Below are positions 9,917-20,669 of a stretch of DNA of 57,643 nucleotides, piece by piece. The position numbers were made by a program, and so were the translations under genes. Numbering within the stretch: position 1 is the stretch's first letter; the number at the start of each line of letters is the position of its first letter. The DNA is taken from NCBI GenBank assembly GCA_022844485.1, contig JALHLQ010000024.1:1-57643 (forward strand), given 5' to 3'. Under the pieces are notes generated by a model that saw only the letters and a program-made list of their open reading frames with translations, made no database searches and was not told the DNA's origin. The stretch comes from Xanthobacteraceae bacterium (GTDB lineage Bacteria > Pseudomonadota > Alphaproteobacteria > Rhizobiales > Xanthobacteraceae).

Positions 9917-10531
9917 ATGATTCTCGGCGCTCTCTTTTTCTATCTCTTCTCGGGGATTTGCGTGGCCTCGGCCTTCATGGTCATTGCCGCGCGAAACCCC
10001 GTTCATTCGGTGCTCTATCTGATCCTTGCATTCGTAAACGCTGCGGGGCTGTTCTTGTTGATGGGAGCCGAGTTCCTCGCGCTCATTCTGATCGTCGTCT
10101 ATGTCGGCGCCGTCGCGGTGTTGTTCCTGTTCGTTGTGATGATGCTCGATGTGGACTTCGCCGAACTTCGCCAGGGCTTCCTCCAGTTCCTGCCGATCGG
10201 TGCGCTGGTGGGCGCGGTCCTCCTGATTGAGCTCTTGCTTGTGGTCGGCGCATGGACGTTCGGGCCGGGCGTATCGAAAGCGATTTCAGTGCCGATCCCG
10301 CAGCTTGAGACGATGACGAATACCGAAGCACTCGGGCGCGTGCTCTACACTCGATACGTCTATTTCTTCCAGGCGGCCGGCCTCATCCTCCTGGTCGCTA
10401 TGATCGGCGCCATCGTCCTGACGCTGCGGCACCGCGAACGGGTGAAGCGGCAGAACATTGCCGATCAGGTCGCCCGCACGCGCGCCACCGCCATGGAGGT
10501 GCGACACGTCCGGCCAGGGCAGGGGATTTAG
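9917..10531 (+). CDS. nuoJ: NADH-quinone oxidoreductase subunit J
   Basis: NuoJ (ND6) is a five-span membrane subunit of complex I. The 204-residue product has the characteristic N-terminal [23 protein letters not shown] stretch (here [18 protein letters not shown]) and the following [18 protein letters not shown], the pi-bulge helix of ND6. The polar C-terminal tail after about residue 170 is basic. The start lies after GGGGCAGGACTGGGG. Only 2 bases separate its stop from nuoK. Confidence 0.97.
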   Translation: MILGALFFYLFSGICVASAFMVIAARNPVHSVLYLILAFVNAAGLFLLMGAEFLALILIVVYVGAVAVLFLFVVMMLDVDFAELRQGFLQFLPIGALVGAVLLIELLLVVGAWTFGPGVSKAISVPIPQLETMTNTEALGRVLYTRYVYFFQAAGLILLVAMIGAIVLTLRHRERVKRQNIADQVARTRATAMEVRHVRPGQGI

Positions 10532-10533
10532 CC

Positions 10534-10842
10534 ATGGTCATCGGGCTCGGTCATTACCTCACGGTTGCCGCGATCCTTTTCACGCTTGGTTTCCTCGGCA
10601 TTTTCCTGAACCGCAAGAACGTCATCATCATCCTGATGTCGATCGAGCTGATCCTGCTTGCCGTCAACATCAACCTGGTCGCGTTCTCCACTCATCTCGG
10701 CGATCTGGTCGGACAGGTCTTCGCGCTGTTGGTCCTGACGGTCGCCGCGGCGGAGGCGGCCATCGGACTTGCGATCCTCGTCGTCTATTTCCGCAACCGC
10801 GGCTCGATTGCGGTTGAGGATATCAATCTCATGAAGGGCTGA
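10534..10842 (+). CDS. nuoK: NADH-quinone oxidoreductase subunit K
   Basis: NuoK (ND4L) is a three-span subunit that forms part of the proton channel next to NuoJ and NuoN. The 102-residue product has the family signature [20 protein letters not shown] with its conserved membrane glutamate, and a second membrane acid in [14 protein letters not shown]. Length is exactly typical. Confidence 0.98.
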   Translation: MVIGLGHYLTVAAILFTLGFLGIFLNRKNVIIILMSIELILLAVNINLVAFSTHLGDLVGQVFALLVLTVAAAEAAIGLAILVVYFRNRGSIAVEDINLMKG

Positions 10843-10849
10843 GGCGGGC

Positions 10850-12778
10850 ATGTATCAAGCCATCGTCTTCCTGCCGCTGCTCGGCTGCCTGATCGCGGGC
10901 TTGTTCGGGCGCCTGATCGGCGCACGGCCATCCGAACTGGTGACGACGCTCTTCCTGTTCGCCTCCATGGTCCTGTCATGGATCGCCTTTGCGCGGGTTG
11001 GTTTTGGCCACCAGGAGGCGCGCATCGTGCTTGCGACCTTCATCCATTCGGGCGATCTGCGGGTGGATTGGGCTTTGCGCGTCGATGCGCTCACGGCCGT
11101 GATGCTCGTCGTTGTCACGACGGTTTCGGCGCTCGTGCACCTATATTCGATCGGCTACATGGAAGAAGACCCGCACCGACCGCGCTTCTTCTCGTATCTT
11201 TCGCTTTTCACCTTCGCGATGCTGGTGCTCGTCACCGCCGACAATCTCGTTCAGCTCTATGTCGGTTGGGAAGGGGTCGGCCTTGCGAGCTACCTTCTGA
11301 TCGGTTTCTGGTATCACAAGCCGGAGGCGAATGCGGCGGCGATCAAGGCCTTCGTCGTCAACCGCGTCGGCGATTTTGGATTCGCGCTCGGTATTTTCGC
11401 GGTCTTTATGCTGGTCGGCTCGGTCGACCTCGACACCATCTTTGCGCAGGCCCCCGCGCTGACGGGCAGGTCCATTAACTTCCTCGGCATTCAAGCCGAC
11501 GCGCTGACGCTGATCTGCCTGCTTTTGTTCATGGGCGCGATGGGCAAGTCGGCGCAGATCCTGCTGCATACTTGGCTGCCCGACGCCATGGAAGGCCCGA
11601 CGCCCGTTTCCGCCCTGATCCATGCGGCCACCATGGTGACCGCCGGCGTCTTCATGGTGGCGCGTCTGTCGCCGCTGTTCGAACTTGCGCCAGGCGCCCA
11701 GAACGTCGTCATCTTCATCGGCGCCACGACCGCCTTCGTCGCAGCAACAATCGGACTCGTGCAAAACGACATCAAGCGCATCGTCGCCTATTCGACGATG
11801 TCGCAGCTCGGCTACATGTTCGTGGCCATGGGCGCCGGCGCGTATTCGGTCGGCATGTTTCACCTGTTCACCCATGCCTTCTTCAAGGCCCTGCTATTCC
11901 TCGGCTCTGGCTCGGTGATCCACGCGATGCATCACGAGCAGGACATCCGCCGCATGGGTGGACTGCGGACAAAGATACCCTTCACCTACTGGACCATGGT
12001 GATCGGAACCCTGGCGCTAACGGGTTTTCCATTGACCGCCGGCTTCTATTCGAAGGACGCAATCATTGAAGCCGCGTATGTGTCGCGCAGCCCAATGGCG
12101 CTTTATGCCTTCCTGCTGACGCTCACGGCGGTCGCGCTGACGGCGTTCTACTCGTGGCGCCTCATCTTCAAGACGTTTCACGGTTTACCGCATGACCACC
12201 ACGCTCATGAGCACGCGCACGAAAGCCCGATGACGATGCTCATCCCGCTCGGCGCGCTCGCGGCGGGATCGATCCTTTCAGGGTATCCCTTCTTCGGGAT
12301 TTTCGCAGGCCACGGAGTGGGCGAATTCTTCCGCGAGTCGCTCCGTTTCGGACCCGGCAATACGATCCTCGACGCGATCCATCACGTGCCTTGGTATGTT
12401 GCTCTCGAGCCCCCGGTGATGATGCTCGTCGGGCTCCTCTTGGCCTACTACTTCTACGTCCGCCGGCCGGATATCCCGGTTGCACTCGCGCGACGGCATG
12501 AGGGACTCTACAAGTTCCTGCTCAACAAATGGTACTTCGACGAGCTTTACGATTTCATTTTCGTGCGTCCCGCGATGTGGCTCGGGCGGACGCTGTGGAA
12601 GCGCGGCGACGGATGGCTCATTGACGGTTTCGGCCCCGATGGCGTATCGGCGCGGGTGCTGGATGTGACGCGGGGCGTCGTGCGTCTGCAGACCGGTTAT
12701 CTCTACCACTATGCCTTCGCCATGATGATCGGCGTCGCGGTGATCGTTACCTGGTTCATGTTTGCGGGAGTTCGGTGA
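10850..12778 (+). CDS. nuoL: NADH-quinone oxidoreductase subunit L
   Basis: NuoL (ND5) is the distal antiporter-like proton pump of complex I and carries the long lateral helix. The 642-residue product has many membrane spans and the motif [20 protein letters not shown] with the channel Glu, and [20 protein letters not shown] with its channel lysine region. The His-rich segment at about residues 445-460 ([11 protein letters not shown]) lies in a loop. The stop overlaps the nuoM start region. Confidence 0.98.
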   Translation: MYQAIVFLPLLGCLIAGLFGRLIGARPSELVTTLFLFASMVLSWIAFARVGFGHQEARIVLATFIHSGDLRVDWALRVDALTAVMLVVVTTVSALVHLYSIGYMEEDPHRPRFFSYLSLFTFAMLVLVTADNLVQLYVGWEGVGLASYLLIGFWYHKPEANAAAIKAFVVNRVGDFGFALGIFAVFMLVGSVDLDTIFAQAPALTGRSINFLGIQADALTLICLLLFMGAMGKSAQILLHTWLPDAMEGPTPVSALIHAATMVTAGVFMVARLSPLFELAPGAQNVVIFIGATTAFVAATIGLVQNDIKRIVAYSTMSQLGYMFVAMGAGAYSVGMFHLFTHAFFKALLFLGSGSVIHAMHHEQDIRRMGGLRTKIPFTYWTMVIGTLALTGFPLTAGFYSKDAIIEAAYVSRSPMALYAFLLTLTAVALTAFYSWRLIFKTFHGLPHDHHAHEHAHESPMTMLIPLGALAAGSILSGYPFFGIFAGHGVGEFFRESLRFGPGNTILDAIHHVPWYVALEPPVMMLVGLLLAYYFYVRRPDIPVALARRHEGLYKFLLNKWYFDELYDFIFVRPAMWLGRTLWKRGDGWLIDGFGPDGVSARVLDVTRGVVRLQTGYLYHYAFAMMIGVAVIVTWFMFAGVR

Positions 12779-14286
12779 TGACCGGCTGGCCGATCCTTTC
12801 GCTGGTCACTTTTCTTCCGCTTGTCGGCGCGCTGTTCATCCTCACTGTTCGCGGGGATGACGAATTCGCCAAGCGCAATGCACGTTACGTCGCGCTCTGG
12901 ACAACATTGGTCACCTTTGCGATCTCGCTTATTCTCGTGTCGCGTTTCGACGCCGGCTCACCGGAGTTCCAGTTCGTCGAAAAGCGCCCATGGCTCGGCG
13001 GCGCGATCACCTATCATATGGGCGTGGACGGCATTTCCTTGCCGTTCGTGATTCTCACGACGGCGCTGATGCCGCTATGCATCATCGCCAGCTGGGAATC
13101 GATCAAGACACGCGTCAAGGAGTACATGATCGCGTTTCTTGCGCTCGAAACGCTGATGATCGGTACGTTCTGCGCGCTCGATCTGATCCTGTTCTATCTT
13201 TTCTTCGAGGGCGGCCTTATCCCGATGTTTCTCATCATCGGCATCTGGGGCGGTGCGCGTCGCGTTTACGCAACCTTCAAGTTCTTCCTCTATACGCTCC
13301 TCGGCTCGGTCCTGATGCTGCTCGCCATGATGGCGATGTACTGGCAGGCGGGGACTTCCGACATCCCAACTTTGCTGAAATTCGCTTTTGCGCGCGAGAC
13401 GCAAATCTGGCTGTGGCTCGCCTTCTTCGCGTCCTTTGCGGTGAAGATGCCGATGTGGCCGGTGCATACTTGGCTGCCCGATGCGCATGTCGAAGCGCCT
13501 ACCGCCGGGTCCGTCATTCTGGCGGCCATACTGCTGAAGATGGGCGGGTACGGCTTTCTGCGCTTCTCCCTCCCGATGTTTCCCTTCGCTTCGCAGGAAT
13601 TAGCGCCGCTCGTGTTCGCGCTCTCGGTCGTCGCGATCATCTACACCTCGCTGGTCGCCCTGATGCAGGAAGACGTGAAGAAGTTGATCGCCTATTCCTC
13701 CGTCGCGCATATGGGTTTCGTGACCATGGGGATTTTCGCCGCCACCACGCAGGGCGTCGCCGGCGGCATTTTCCAGATGATCTCGCACGGCATCGTCTCG
13801 GGCGCGCTGTTCCTTTGCGTGGGCGTCATCTACGACCGGATGCACACGCGTGAGATCGCGGCCTATGGGGGACTCGTGAACCGCATGCCGCTCTATGCCG
13901 CGGCCTTCATGGTCTTCACGTTGGCCAATGTCGGGTTGCCCGGAACCTCCGGTTTTGTCGGCGAGTTCCTAACCCTCATTGGGACGTTCAAGGTCAACAT
14001 TTGGGTGGCGACGCTGGCGACTTTCGGCGTGGTTCTGTCGGCAGCCTATGCGCTGTGGCTCTATAGAAAAGTCGTCTTTGGCGCACTCGAGAAGCCAAGC
14101 CTCGCAACGATCAGCGATCTGAACCACCGCGAGATCCTGGTGCTCGCGCCGTTGGTCATTCTGACCATCCTCTTCGGATTCTATCCAAAACCGATCCTCG
14201 ACATGTCGGCCGCGTCGGTGACGGCGCTGGTCGAAAATTATCATCAGGCGCTGTCGGCGGCCAAAGCCGCCGCGCTGACTCATTGA
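12778..14286 (+). CDS. nuoM: NADH-quinone oxidoreductase subunit M
   Basis: NuoM (ND4) is the middle antiporter-like proton pump. The product is 502 residues from the ATG at 12778; a GTG at 12775 would add one residue. It carries the signature [18 protein letters not shown] with the channel Glu and [20 protein letters not shown]. The ATG sits in the nuoL stop (TGATG), so coupled translation is likely. Length is normal. Confidence 0.98.
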   Translation: MTGWPILSLVTFLPLVGALFILTVRGDDEFAKRNARYVALWTTLVTFAISLILVSRFDAGSPEFQFVEKRPWLGGAITYHMGVDGISLPFVILTTALMPLCIIASWESIKTRVKEYMIAFLALETLMIGTFCALDLILFYLFFEGGLIPMFLIIGIWGGARRVYATFKFFLYTLLGSVLMLLAMMAMYWQAGTSDIPTLLKFAFARETQIWLWLAFFASFAVKMPMWPVHTWLPDAHVEAPTAGSVILAAILLKMGGYGFLRFSLPMFPFASQELAPLVFALSVVAIIYTSLVALMQEDVKKLIAYSSVAHMGFVTMGIFAATTQGVAGGIFQMISHGIVSGALFLCVGVIYDRMHTREIAAYGGLVNRMPLYAAAFMVFTLANVGLPGTSGFVGEFLTLIGTFKVNIWVATLATFGVVLSAAYALWLYRKVVFGALEKPSLATISDLNHREILVLAPLVILTILFGFYPKPILDMSAASVTALVENYHQALSAAKAAALTH

Positions 14287-14296
14287 CGGTTCTCCC

Positions 14297-15727
14297 ATGA
14301 ACGACCCCGTGCCGACACTGCTTCCCGCCCTGCCCGAAATCATCCTCGCGGCCGGTGCCATGGCGCTGCTGATGCTGGGCGCATTCAGGGGAGAGCGCAG
14401 TGTTCCTCTCGTCAATGCCGTCGCCATCGCGCTCTTGGTGATCGCCGCCTTCGTCGTCGCTACGCTCCCGCCCGGTAAGCTCGTTACCTTTGGCGGCAGC
14501 TTCGTCGTCGATCCGTTTGCGCGCTTTCTGAAAATTCTGGCTTTGATCGGCTCCGCAACGGCGATCGTGATGTCGATGGATTTTCTCTCGACCGAGAGGC
14601 TGCAGCGCTTCGAATACGCGATCCTCGTGCTGCTCTCAACGACCGGCATGCTGATGCTGATTTCGGCGGCCGATCTTATCGCCCTTTATCTCGGCTTTGA
14701 ATTGATGAGCTTGTCCTTGTACGTGGTCGCAGCGATCCAGCGCGACTCCGTGCGTTCGACCGAGGCCGGGTTGAAGTATTTCGTTCTGGGCGCCCTGTCG
14801 TCGGGCATGCTGCTCTATGGCGCGTCGCTGATCTATGGTTTCACCGGGACCGTCAGTTTCGCCGGCATTGCCGAAGCGGCGCAGCAGGGCAATGTAGGAC
14901 TGACCTTCGGGCTCGTCTTCCTCCTCGCCGGATTCTGCTTCAAGGTCTCCGCGGTTCCGTTCCATATGTGGACGCCGGACGTGTATGAGGGCGCGCCGAC
15001 GCCCGTGACGGCATTCTTTGCCGCAGCACCGAAGATTGCCGCCATGGCCATTTTCGTGCGGGCCACGACCACGGCGTTTCCCGACATCGCAGTACAGTGG
15101 CAGCAAATCGTGGTCTTTGTTGCCATCGCCTCGATGCTGCTGGGGTCCTTTGCTGCGATCGGCCAGCGGAACATCAAACGCCTGATGGCCTATTCCTCGA
15201 TCGGAAACATGGGTTTTGCGTTGGTCGGGTTGGCCGCCGGCACCGAGCAGGGGGTGCGCGGCGTCCTCATCTACATGGCAATCTATCTTGCGATGACGCT
15301 CGGCGCGTTCGGCTGCATCCTGGCGATGCGGCGTCGCGACGGCATGGTCGAGGATATCAGCGATTTGTCCGGTCTGTCGCGTACACATCCGGCTATGGCG
15401 TTCTTCTTCGCCATGCTTCTCTTCTCCCTGGCCGGCATTCCGCCGCTCGCCGGCTTCTTCGCGAAATTTTATGTTTTCCTGGCTGCGATCGAGGCGGGCC
15501 TCTACGCGCTCGCCGTGATCGGCATGATCGCCACCGTGATTGGCGCCTACTACTACTTAGCGATCGTCAAGGTCATGTACTTCGACGAGCCGGCCGGGCA
15601 GTTCGAACCGATGCCACGAGAGGTCGCGGCCATCGTTGGGGTCGCTGGGCTGTTCGTATTGTTGTTCTTCGTGTACCCCGCCCCCTTGCTGAACGTTGCG
15701 TCGGCGGCAGCGAAATCCCTGTTCTGA
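14297..15727 (+). CDS. nuoN: NADH-quinone oxidoreductase subunit N
   Basis: NuoN (ND2) is the proximal antiporter-like pump and the last of the 14 core subunits here. The 476-residue product has the antiporter core with [20 protein letters not shown], including the channel Lys/Glu region, and [20 protein letters not shown]. It ends in TGATG, sharing a base with the birA start. Confidence 0.98.
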   Translation: MNDPVPTLLPALPEIILAAGAMALLMLGAFRGERSVPLVNAVAIALLVIAAFVVATLPPGKLVTFGGSFVVDPFARFLKILALIGSATAIVMSMDFLSTERLQRFEYAILVLLSTTGMLMLISAADLIALYLGFELMSLSLYVVAAIQRDSVRSTEAGLKYFVLGALSSGMLLYGASLIYGFTGTVSFAGIAEAAQQGNVGLTFGLVFLLAGFCFKVSAVPFHMWTPDVYEGAPTPVTAFFAAAPKIAAMAIFVRATTTAFPDIAVQWQQIVVFVAIASMLLGSFAAIGQRNIKRLMAYSSIGNMGFALVGLAAGTEQGVRGVLIYMAIYLAMTLGAFGCILAMRRRDGMVEDISDLSGLSRTHPAMAFFFAMLLFSLAGIPPLAGFFAKFYVFLAAIEAGLYALAVIGMIATVIGAYYYLAIVKVMYFDEPAGQFEPMPREVAAIVGVAGLFVLLFFVYPAPLLNVASAAAKSLF

Positions 15728-16518
15728 TGCAGTTGCATCCTGCGGCCGCGGGGCAGGGGGTTCGGCTCGCCGTCTATCAGACAGTCGGGTCCACGAATTC
15801 CGAAGCGCTCCTGCGCGCGGCAGCCGGCGAAACAGGGCCATTATGGATCGTTGCCGAGCGACAGACGGCAGGACGGGGCCGGCGAGGGCGGACCTGGGTG
15901 TCGGAAGCCGGCAATCTCTATGCAAGCTTATTGCTCATCGATCCGTCGCCTTCCGATCGGGCCGCCGAACTGTCTATGGTGGCGGCGCTCGCCTTGCGTG
16001 ACGCCATTGTCGAGATAGCGCCCTCACTGGCTCCGCGCCTCAACTTCAAATGGCCGAACGATCTCCTCCTCGACGGACGGAAGACGGCAGGCATTCTCGT
16101 CGAGGGCGAAATGTCGGCCTTGAGACTGGCTGTTGCCATTGGAATCGGCGTGAACTGTGCGCACCATCCGGACCTGGCGTCTTACCCCGCGACCTCCCTT
16201 GCCGAGGCCGGCGTGGCCATTGAGCCCGCGCCTCTTTTTCGGGCGATCTCGGCGGCGTTACCGACGCGACTGTCGCAATGGGACGAGGGCCGGGGCTTTC
16301 CTGCCGTTCGGGCGGAATGGCTGCGCGCAGCGGCCGGCCTAGGGCATAAGATCCGCGTTCATCTCGGCGACGACGAGGTCGCCGGATGCTTCGAGAACAT
16401 GGACGAGAAGGGACGAATGATGCTTCGGCTGCCGAATGGCCGACTTGAAACGATCGCCGCGGGCGATGTTTTCCCGCCCGCAACCGCCGTGATCGCATTC
16501 GCCGGTGACCGGAGATGA
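15727..16518 (+). CDS. birA: Biotin--[acetyl-CoA-carboxylase] ligase (monofunctional)
   Basis: This enzyme activates biotin with ATP and attaches it to the lysine of biotin-carrier proteins such as acetyl-CoA carboxylase. The 263-residue product has the biotinyl-adenylate loop GRGRRGRTWVSEAGNLYASL and the catalytic KWPNDLLLDGRKTAGILVEG, followed by the small SH3-like C-terminal domain. No N-terminal helix-turn-helix is present, so it is a class I ligase without repressor function. Its ATG overlaps the nuoN stop and its stop overlaps the rnj start, so it reads with the nuo transcript. Confidence 0.95.
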   Translation: MQLHPAAAGQGVRLAVYQTVGSTNSEALLRAAAGETGPLWIVAERQTAGRGRRGRTWVSEAGNLYASLLLIDPSPSDRAAELSMVAALALRDAIVEIAPSLAPRLNFKWPNDLLLDGRKTAGILVEGEMSALRLAVAIGIGVNCAHHPDLASYPATSLAEAGVAIEPAPLFRAISAALPTRLSQWDEGRGFPAVRAEWLRAAAGLGHKIRVHLGDDEVAGCFENMDEKGRMMLRLPNGRLETIAAGDVFPPATAVIAFAGDRR

Positions 16519-18185
16519 CAAGCGCGCGCGAGGAATTGGTGTTCGCGCCGCTGGGCGGCGTTGGTGAAATCGGGATGAATCTCTCGATCTATGGTCTTGG
16601 GGATGAACGTCGCCGAACCTGGCTTGCTGTCGATCTCGGCGTGTCCTTCGGCGGCGACGACCTGCCCGGTATCGATCTCGTTCTCCCCGACATTCGGTTT
16701 CTCGTTGAAGAGCGCCGAAACCTGGCCGGCATCGTTCTTACGCACGCACACGAAGACCATTTCGGCGCCTTGCTCGATCTCTGGCCTCGGCTGAAAGTTC
16801 CGGTTTATGCCACCCCGTTCACCGCGGCGCTGCTCGAGGCGAAACGCCTCGGTGAAGCAGGCGCACCGGAAATTCCGGTGAAGGTCATTCCACTCGATTC
16901 CCGATTCACATTGGGTCCGTTCGATATCGAGCTTGTCTCGATGGCGCATTCCATTCCCGAATCGAACGCGCTTATTATCCGCACGCCGTTTGGAAACGTG
17001 CTGCATACGGGGGACTGGAAGCTCGACCCGACGCCGCTGATCGGAGTGCCGACTGACGAGCGGAAACTCCGCGCCTTGGGCGAGGAAGGCGTGCGGGCAT
17101 TGATCGGGGACTCGACGAACGCTGTCCGGGAGGGCCGCTCGCCCTCGGAAACCGAAGTTGCGCGGACGCTCGCAGAACTCACGAAATCGGCGCCTCGCCG
17201 CGTTGTGGTGACGACCTTCGCATCCAATGTGGCGCGTATCCGAGCGGTGGCGAGTGCGGCTCGCGCGAGTGGGCGCGAGGTCGTGATCATCGGTCGCGCT
17301 ATGGATCGGATCGTCCAGGTCGCGCGCGAAACCGGCTATCTCGACGATGTGACGGAGTTTCGTGGGCTTGAAGCCTACAACCAGTTGCCGCCGGAGCGAA
17401 TTGTCGCCCTGTGCACAGGCAGCCAAGGTGAGCCCCGCTCCGCACTGGCGCGCATTGCGCAGGATCTGCACCCTGAAGTGGCGCTTTCCAAAGGCGACCG
17501 CGTCATCATGTCGTCACGCACCATCCCGGGAAATGAAAAGATCGTCGGACGGATGATCAATGGGCTTGTGCGTCAAGGGATCGAGGTCATCACCGACCGC
17601 ACCCACCTTGTGCACGTCTCCGGCCATCCGCGGCTTGGCGAGATGGAAGAAATGTATCGCTGGGTTCGGCCCGATGTCGTCGTGCCCGTTCACGGCGAGC
17701 CGCTTCATCTGGCGGAGCATGCCGCACTGGCGCGCCGCTTGGGCGTTCCCGAAGTGGTTATCTGCCAGAATGGGGATCTCGTCCGGCTGGCGCCGGGCTC
17801 GGCGGCGATCGTCGATGAAGTGCCCGCCGCGCGCCTTTACAAGGATGGACGCCTTCTCGTCGAAGGCGAAGCGCGGACCGTGCCGGACCGGAGGCGGCTC
17901 GCGTTCGCCGGAATGGTCTCCGTCTCCATCGCGCTTACGCAAAAGGGCGACCTTGCCGGGGATCCGGAAGTCACGTTGACCGGCATCCCGGAAACCACAG
18001 CCGACGGCAATTCGATGGCGGAGATCGCCTATGATGCGGTCAGGGAAACGCTGGAGTCTCTCGGCCGTGGGCGTCGTCGCGATCTCGACTCGGTGGAAGA
18101 CGCCATCCGGGCGGCGGTGCGCGGCGCCATTGCGGCACAGTGGTCTAAAAAGCCCACATGCCATGTGCATGTGCTCGCGGTATAA
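16515..18185 (+). CDS. rnj: Ribonuclease J
   Basis: RNase J is a metallo-beta-lactamase/beta-CASP nuclease with 5'-3' exo- and endonuclease activity in RNA processing and decay. The 556-residue product has the zinc motif HAHEDH (His77, His79, Asp81, His82), HTGDWKLDPTP as a further metal motif, GDSTNA, and the beta-CASP blocks TGSQGEPRSAL and HVSGHPRLGEM. A C-terminal RNase J domain follows. It starts within the birA stop (ATGA). The order birA-rnj after nuoN is familiar from Hyphomicrobiales. Confidence 0.95.
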   Translation: MTSAREELVFAPLGGVGEIGMNLSIYGLGDERRRTWLAVDLGVSFGGDDLPGIDLVLPDIRFLVEERRNLAGIVLTHAHEDHFGALLDLWPRLKVPVYATPFTAALLEAKRLGEAGAPEIPVKVIPLDSRFTLGPFDIELVSMAHSIPESNALIIRTPFGNVLHTGDWKLDPTPLIGVPTDERKLRALGEEGVRALIGDSTNAVREGRSPSETEVARTLAELTKSAPRRVVVTTFASNVARIRAVASAARASGREVVIIGRAMDRIVQVARETGYLDDVTEFRGLEAYNQLPPERIVALCTGSQGEPRSALARIAQDLHPEVALSKGDRVIMSSRTIPGNEKIVGRMINGLVRQGIEVITDRTHLVHVSGHPRLGEMEEMYRWVRPDVVVPVHGEPLHLAEHAALARRLGVPEVVICQNGDLVRLAPGSAAIVDEVPAARLYKDGRLLVEGEARTVPDRRRLAFAGMVSVSIALTQKGDLAGDPEVTLTGIPETTADGNSMAEIAYDAVRETLESLGRGRRRDLDSVEDAIRAAVRGAIAAQWSKKPTCHVHVLAV

Positions 18186-18230
18186 CACGTGGCTCAGGGC
18201 AGTCTGGATGAGTTCGTTTCGGGGTCAGTC

Positions 18231-18635
18231 ATGATTGGGCGGCTCAATCACGTGGCCATCGCCGTGCGCGATCTTAGCAAGGCGGCGGAGGTCTATCGCA
18301 CCATGCTGGGCGCCAAGGTTTCGGATGCCGTGCCGCAACCCGCGCACGGAGTGACAACGGTATTCATCACGCTTCCGAACACAAAGATCGAGTTGCTCGA
18401 GCCGTTGGGCGACGGCTCGCCTATCGCCAAGTTCCTTGAGCGGAATCCGGACGGCGGCATTCATCACATTTGCTACGAGGTGGAGGATATTCGGGCGGCA
18501 CGTGATCGGCTCAAGGCGCAAGGGGCGCGCGTGCTTGGCGACGGCGAGCCCAAGATCGGGGCGCACGGCAAGCCCGTGCTGTTCCTGCATCCAAAAGACT
18601 TTAACGGCACCCTGGTCGAGATCGAGCAAGCTTGA
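18231..18635 (+). CDS. mce: Methylmalonyl-CoA epimerase
   Basis: The enzyme interconverts (R)- and (S)-methylmalonyl-CoA, linking propionyl-CoA carboxylation to methylmalonyl-CoA mutase. The 134-residue product is a VOC/glyoxalase-fold protein. It has His7 in LNHVAIAVRDL, the GGIHHICYEV strand with a metal-binding His, a C-terminal metal Glu in GTLVEIEQ, and the family block HGVTTVFITLPNTKIELLEP. The ATG at 18231 is chosen over an upstream in-frame GTG at 18189, whose added residues do not match the family. Confidence 0.94.
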   Translation: MIGRLNHVAIAVRDLSKAAEVYRTMLGAKVSDAVPQPAHGVTTVFITLPNTKIELLEPLGDGSPIAKFLERNPDGGIHHICYEVEDIRAARDRLKAQGARVLGDGEPKIGAHGKPVLFLHPKDFNGTLVEIEQA

Positions 18636-18640
18636 TTGAA

Positions 18641-18925
18641 ATGTCTCTCACAAGTGCGCTCGCAATCTATTTCGTGATCTGGTGGATCGTGCTGTTCGCG
18701 GTCTTGCCGTGGGGGGTCCGCTCGCAAGCGGAGAATGGCGAAATCGTGCCGGGATCCGAGCCGGGCGCCCCGACGATTCCGCACCTCGGCCGCAAGATGC
18801 TATGGAATACGGTCGTTTCAGCTCTCGTCTTCGGGTTGTTCTACTTTGCCTACACACGTCAGATGGTGAGCTTGGATGACTTGGGGACCCTCTGGGGCTT
18901 CCTTCAGCCGCCCTTAGTGAGATAA
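18641..18925 (+). CDS. DUF1467 family membrane protein
   Basis: This 94-residue protein of unknown function has two membrane spans (about 6-24 and 53-71). The intervening segment contains VLPWGVRSQAE and a glycine- and proline-rich stretch, the hallmark of DUF1467 proteins, which in alphaproteobacteria typically sit between mce and proS. The ATG at 18641 is preferred; a TTG at 18632 overlapping the mce stop is the alternative. It is the last plus-strand gene before the hairpin at 18931. Confidence 0.88.
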   Translation: MSLTSALAIYFVIWWIVLFAVLPWGVRSQAENGEIVPGSEPGAPTIPHLGRKMLWNTVVSALVFGLFYFAYTRQMVSLDDLGTLWGFLQPPLVR

Positions 18926-18930
18926 AAATA

Positions 18931-18952
18931 AAGCAGGGACAAAGCCCTGCTT
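18931..18952 (-). terminator. Rho-independent terminator with the U-tract on the minus strand
   Basis: A perfect 8-bp stem, AAGCAGGG (18931-18938) and CCCTGCTT (18945-18952), has a 6-base loop. Read on the minus strand the stem is followed by TATTTTTATC, a clear U-rich tail. On the plus strand it is followed by GATTCC, with no U-tract. The sequence therefore favours terminating leftward transcription, although it also lies 5 bases after the DUF1467 stop and may help end the nuo-mce unit. Confidence 0.75.
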
Positions 18953-18964
18953 GATTCCGGTAAG

Positions 18965-19138
18965 TTATTGAAAGTTATAGTTGTTCTCGGCTCCGGCGCA
19001 GCCTGTTCTATCGGCCTTGGCAGCAGCGAGGTCGTCTTTCGAAGTCCTCCCAGACTTGGACCGCGACAGCAGGTTTTCTGACTTGACTGTCTCATTCCTG
19101 CCGCAGCGATGGGAAGGTATCCAAGTTCCTCCGGCTTG
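18965..19138 (-). pseudogene. Short minus-strand open frame ending at the terminator (gene remnant or unrecognised small gene)
   Basis: The 334-base gap 18926-19259 has no plus-strand gene. On the minus strand a frame of 57 codons runs from an in-frame TGA at 19141-19139 to a TAA at 18967-18965, 12 bases before the minus-strand terminator. Its C-terminal part looks protein-like (SKSGRTSKDDLAAAKADRTG, then CAGAENNYNFQ), rich in Lys, Ala and Asp. No ATG, GTG or TTG occurs in this frame, so it may be the 3' remnant of a decayed gene or be joined to another frame by a frameshift. The family is not recognised. Weak -35-like sequences occur near 19190 on this strand. Confidence 0.35.
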
Positions 19139-19259
19139 TCATTAGGCACAACGCCTCTCGATTGATCATTTTTGACTGAAGGCTCCAACCAAGGTGAACG
19201 GCTGCTTGCCTTTTCCCGGTCCATCCGCTTCTAGTCGCCGCCACAATCCGATGTGACAC

Positions 19260-20582
19260 ATGCGCCTCTCCCGCTATTTCCTGCCGATCCTGCGCGAAAC
19301 GCCTAAAGAGGCCGAGATCGTCTCGCATCGCCTAATGCTGCGTGCCGGGCTGATCCGCCAGGAGGCAGCCGGCATCTACGCGCTTCTGCCGCTTGGATTG
19401 CGGGTTCTCAACAACATCTGCCGCATCGTCAGAGAGGAGCAGGACCGTTCCGGCGCACTTGAACTTCTCATGCCGACGATACAGCCTGCCGACCTCTGGC
19501 GGGAAAGCGGCCGTTACGAGGACTACGGAAAGGAAATGCTTCGTATCAAGGACCGGCATGAGCGTGACATGCTATACGGCCCGACCAACGAGGAAATGAT
19601 CACGGAGATTTTCCGCGCCTACGTGCGCTCCTACAAGGATTTGCCGCTGAACCTGTACCATCTGCAATGGAAATTCCGCGACGAGGTCAGGCCGCGCTTC
19701 GGCACGATGCGCTCGCGTGAGTTCCTGATGAAAGACGCCTATTCCTTCGACCTCGATCAGGCCGGCGCGCAACATTCCTACAACAAGATGTTCGTTGCTT
19801 ACCTTCGCACCTTCGCGCGCATGGGTTTGAAGTCGATACCGATGGTGGCGGATACCGGGCCGATCGGCGGCAACCTCTCGCATGAGTTCACTATTCTCGC
19901 CTCAACCGGCGAAAGCGAGGTTTATTGTCACAAGGACTATTTCGACTTCCCGGTCCCCGAACCCGACACGAATTTCGACGACGCGCCCGCGCTGCAGAAA
20001 CTTGTGGACCGCTGGACCTCTCTCTACGCCGCAACCTCAGAGAAGCACGACGAGGCGGCGTTTGATCGCGTGCCGCCTGACAGGCGCGTGTCCGCGCGCG
20101 GCATCGAGGTGGGCCACATCTTCTATTTCGGCACCAAATATTCGGCGCCGATGAAGGCGCTCGTCGCGGGGCCTGACGGAGTCGAGCGGCCGGCGCATAT
20201 GGGCTCGTATGGCATCGGACCAACGCGGCTCATGGCCGCGATCATCGAGGCCTTTCACGACGATGCAGGCATCAAGTGGCCGGATGCGGTCGCGCCGTTC
20301 AAGGTTGCGATCCTCAATCTCAAGCAGGGCGACGCCGGAACGGACGGAGCCTGCGAGCAACTCTATCGGGAGTTGACCACCAAGGGTGTCGACGTGCTCT
20401 ACCATGATCTCGACGACCGTCCGGGGGCCAAGTTCGCGACGGCGGACCTCATTGGGATCCCGTGGCAGGTGCTCGTCGGTCCCAAGGGCCTTGCGTCCGG
20501 GCAGGTCGAGATCAAGTCCCGGTCAGACGGGAGCCGCGAGATGGTATCGCCGCAGGCCGCGATTGCGCGCCTTGTCGGATAA
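19260..20582 (+). CDS. proS: Proline--tRNA ligase (short alphaproteobacterial type)
   Basis: ProRS charges tRNA-Pro with proline in the cytosol. The 440-residue product has class II synthetase motif 2 ([20 protein letters not shown]), motif 3 with [16 protein letters not shown], and a C-terminal anticodon-binding domain with [20 protein letters not shown]. It lacks the roughly 180-residue editing insertion between motifs 2 and 3 found in E. coli ProRS (572 aa), as is normal in alphaproteobacteria. The ATG at 19260 has no clear Shine-Dalgarno sequence. TTGACT at 19172-19177 could be its -35 element, but no good -10 follows. Confidence 0.96.
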   Translation: MRLSRYFLPILRETPKEAEIVSHRLMLRAGLIRQEAAGIYALLPLGLRVLNNICRIVREEQDRSGALELLMPTIQPADLWRESGRYEDYGKEMLRIKDRHERDMLYGPTNEEMITEIFRAYVRSYKDLPLNLYHLQWKFRDEVRPRFGTMRSREFLMKDAYSFDLDQAGAQHSYNKMFVAYLRTFARMGLKSIPMVADTGPIGGNLSHEFTILASTGESEVYCHKDYFDFPVPEPDTNFDDAPALQKLVDRWTSLYAATSEKHDEAAFDRVPPDRRVSARGIEVGHIFYFGTKYSAPMKALVAGPDGVERPAHMGSYGIGPTRLMAAIIEAFHDDAGIKWPDAVAPFKVAILNLKQGDAGTDGACEQLYRELTTKGVDVLYHDLDDRPGAKFATADLIGIPWQVLVGPKGLASGQVEIKSRSDGSREMVSPQAAIARLVG

Positions 20583-20669
20583 AACTGTTTACTCTCTCAA
20601 CTAAATGCGCCCGCGGTCTGGCTTGAAACCGCCAGAATCGGATGAAATCGCTCCGCGGGACGAGATTCG

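Noticed and set aside
18965..19138. tmRNA tag frame as an explanation for the minus-strand open frame
   Set aside because: The end AENNYNFQ loosely recalls an ssrA tag, but it does not end in Ala-Ala and no tRNA-like acceptor domain can be drawn nearby.
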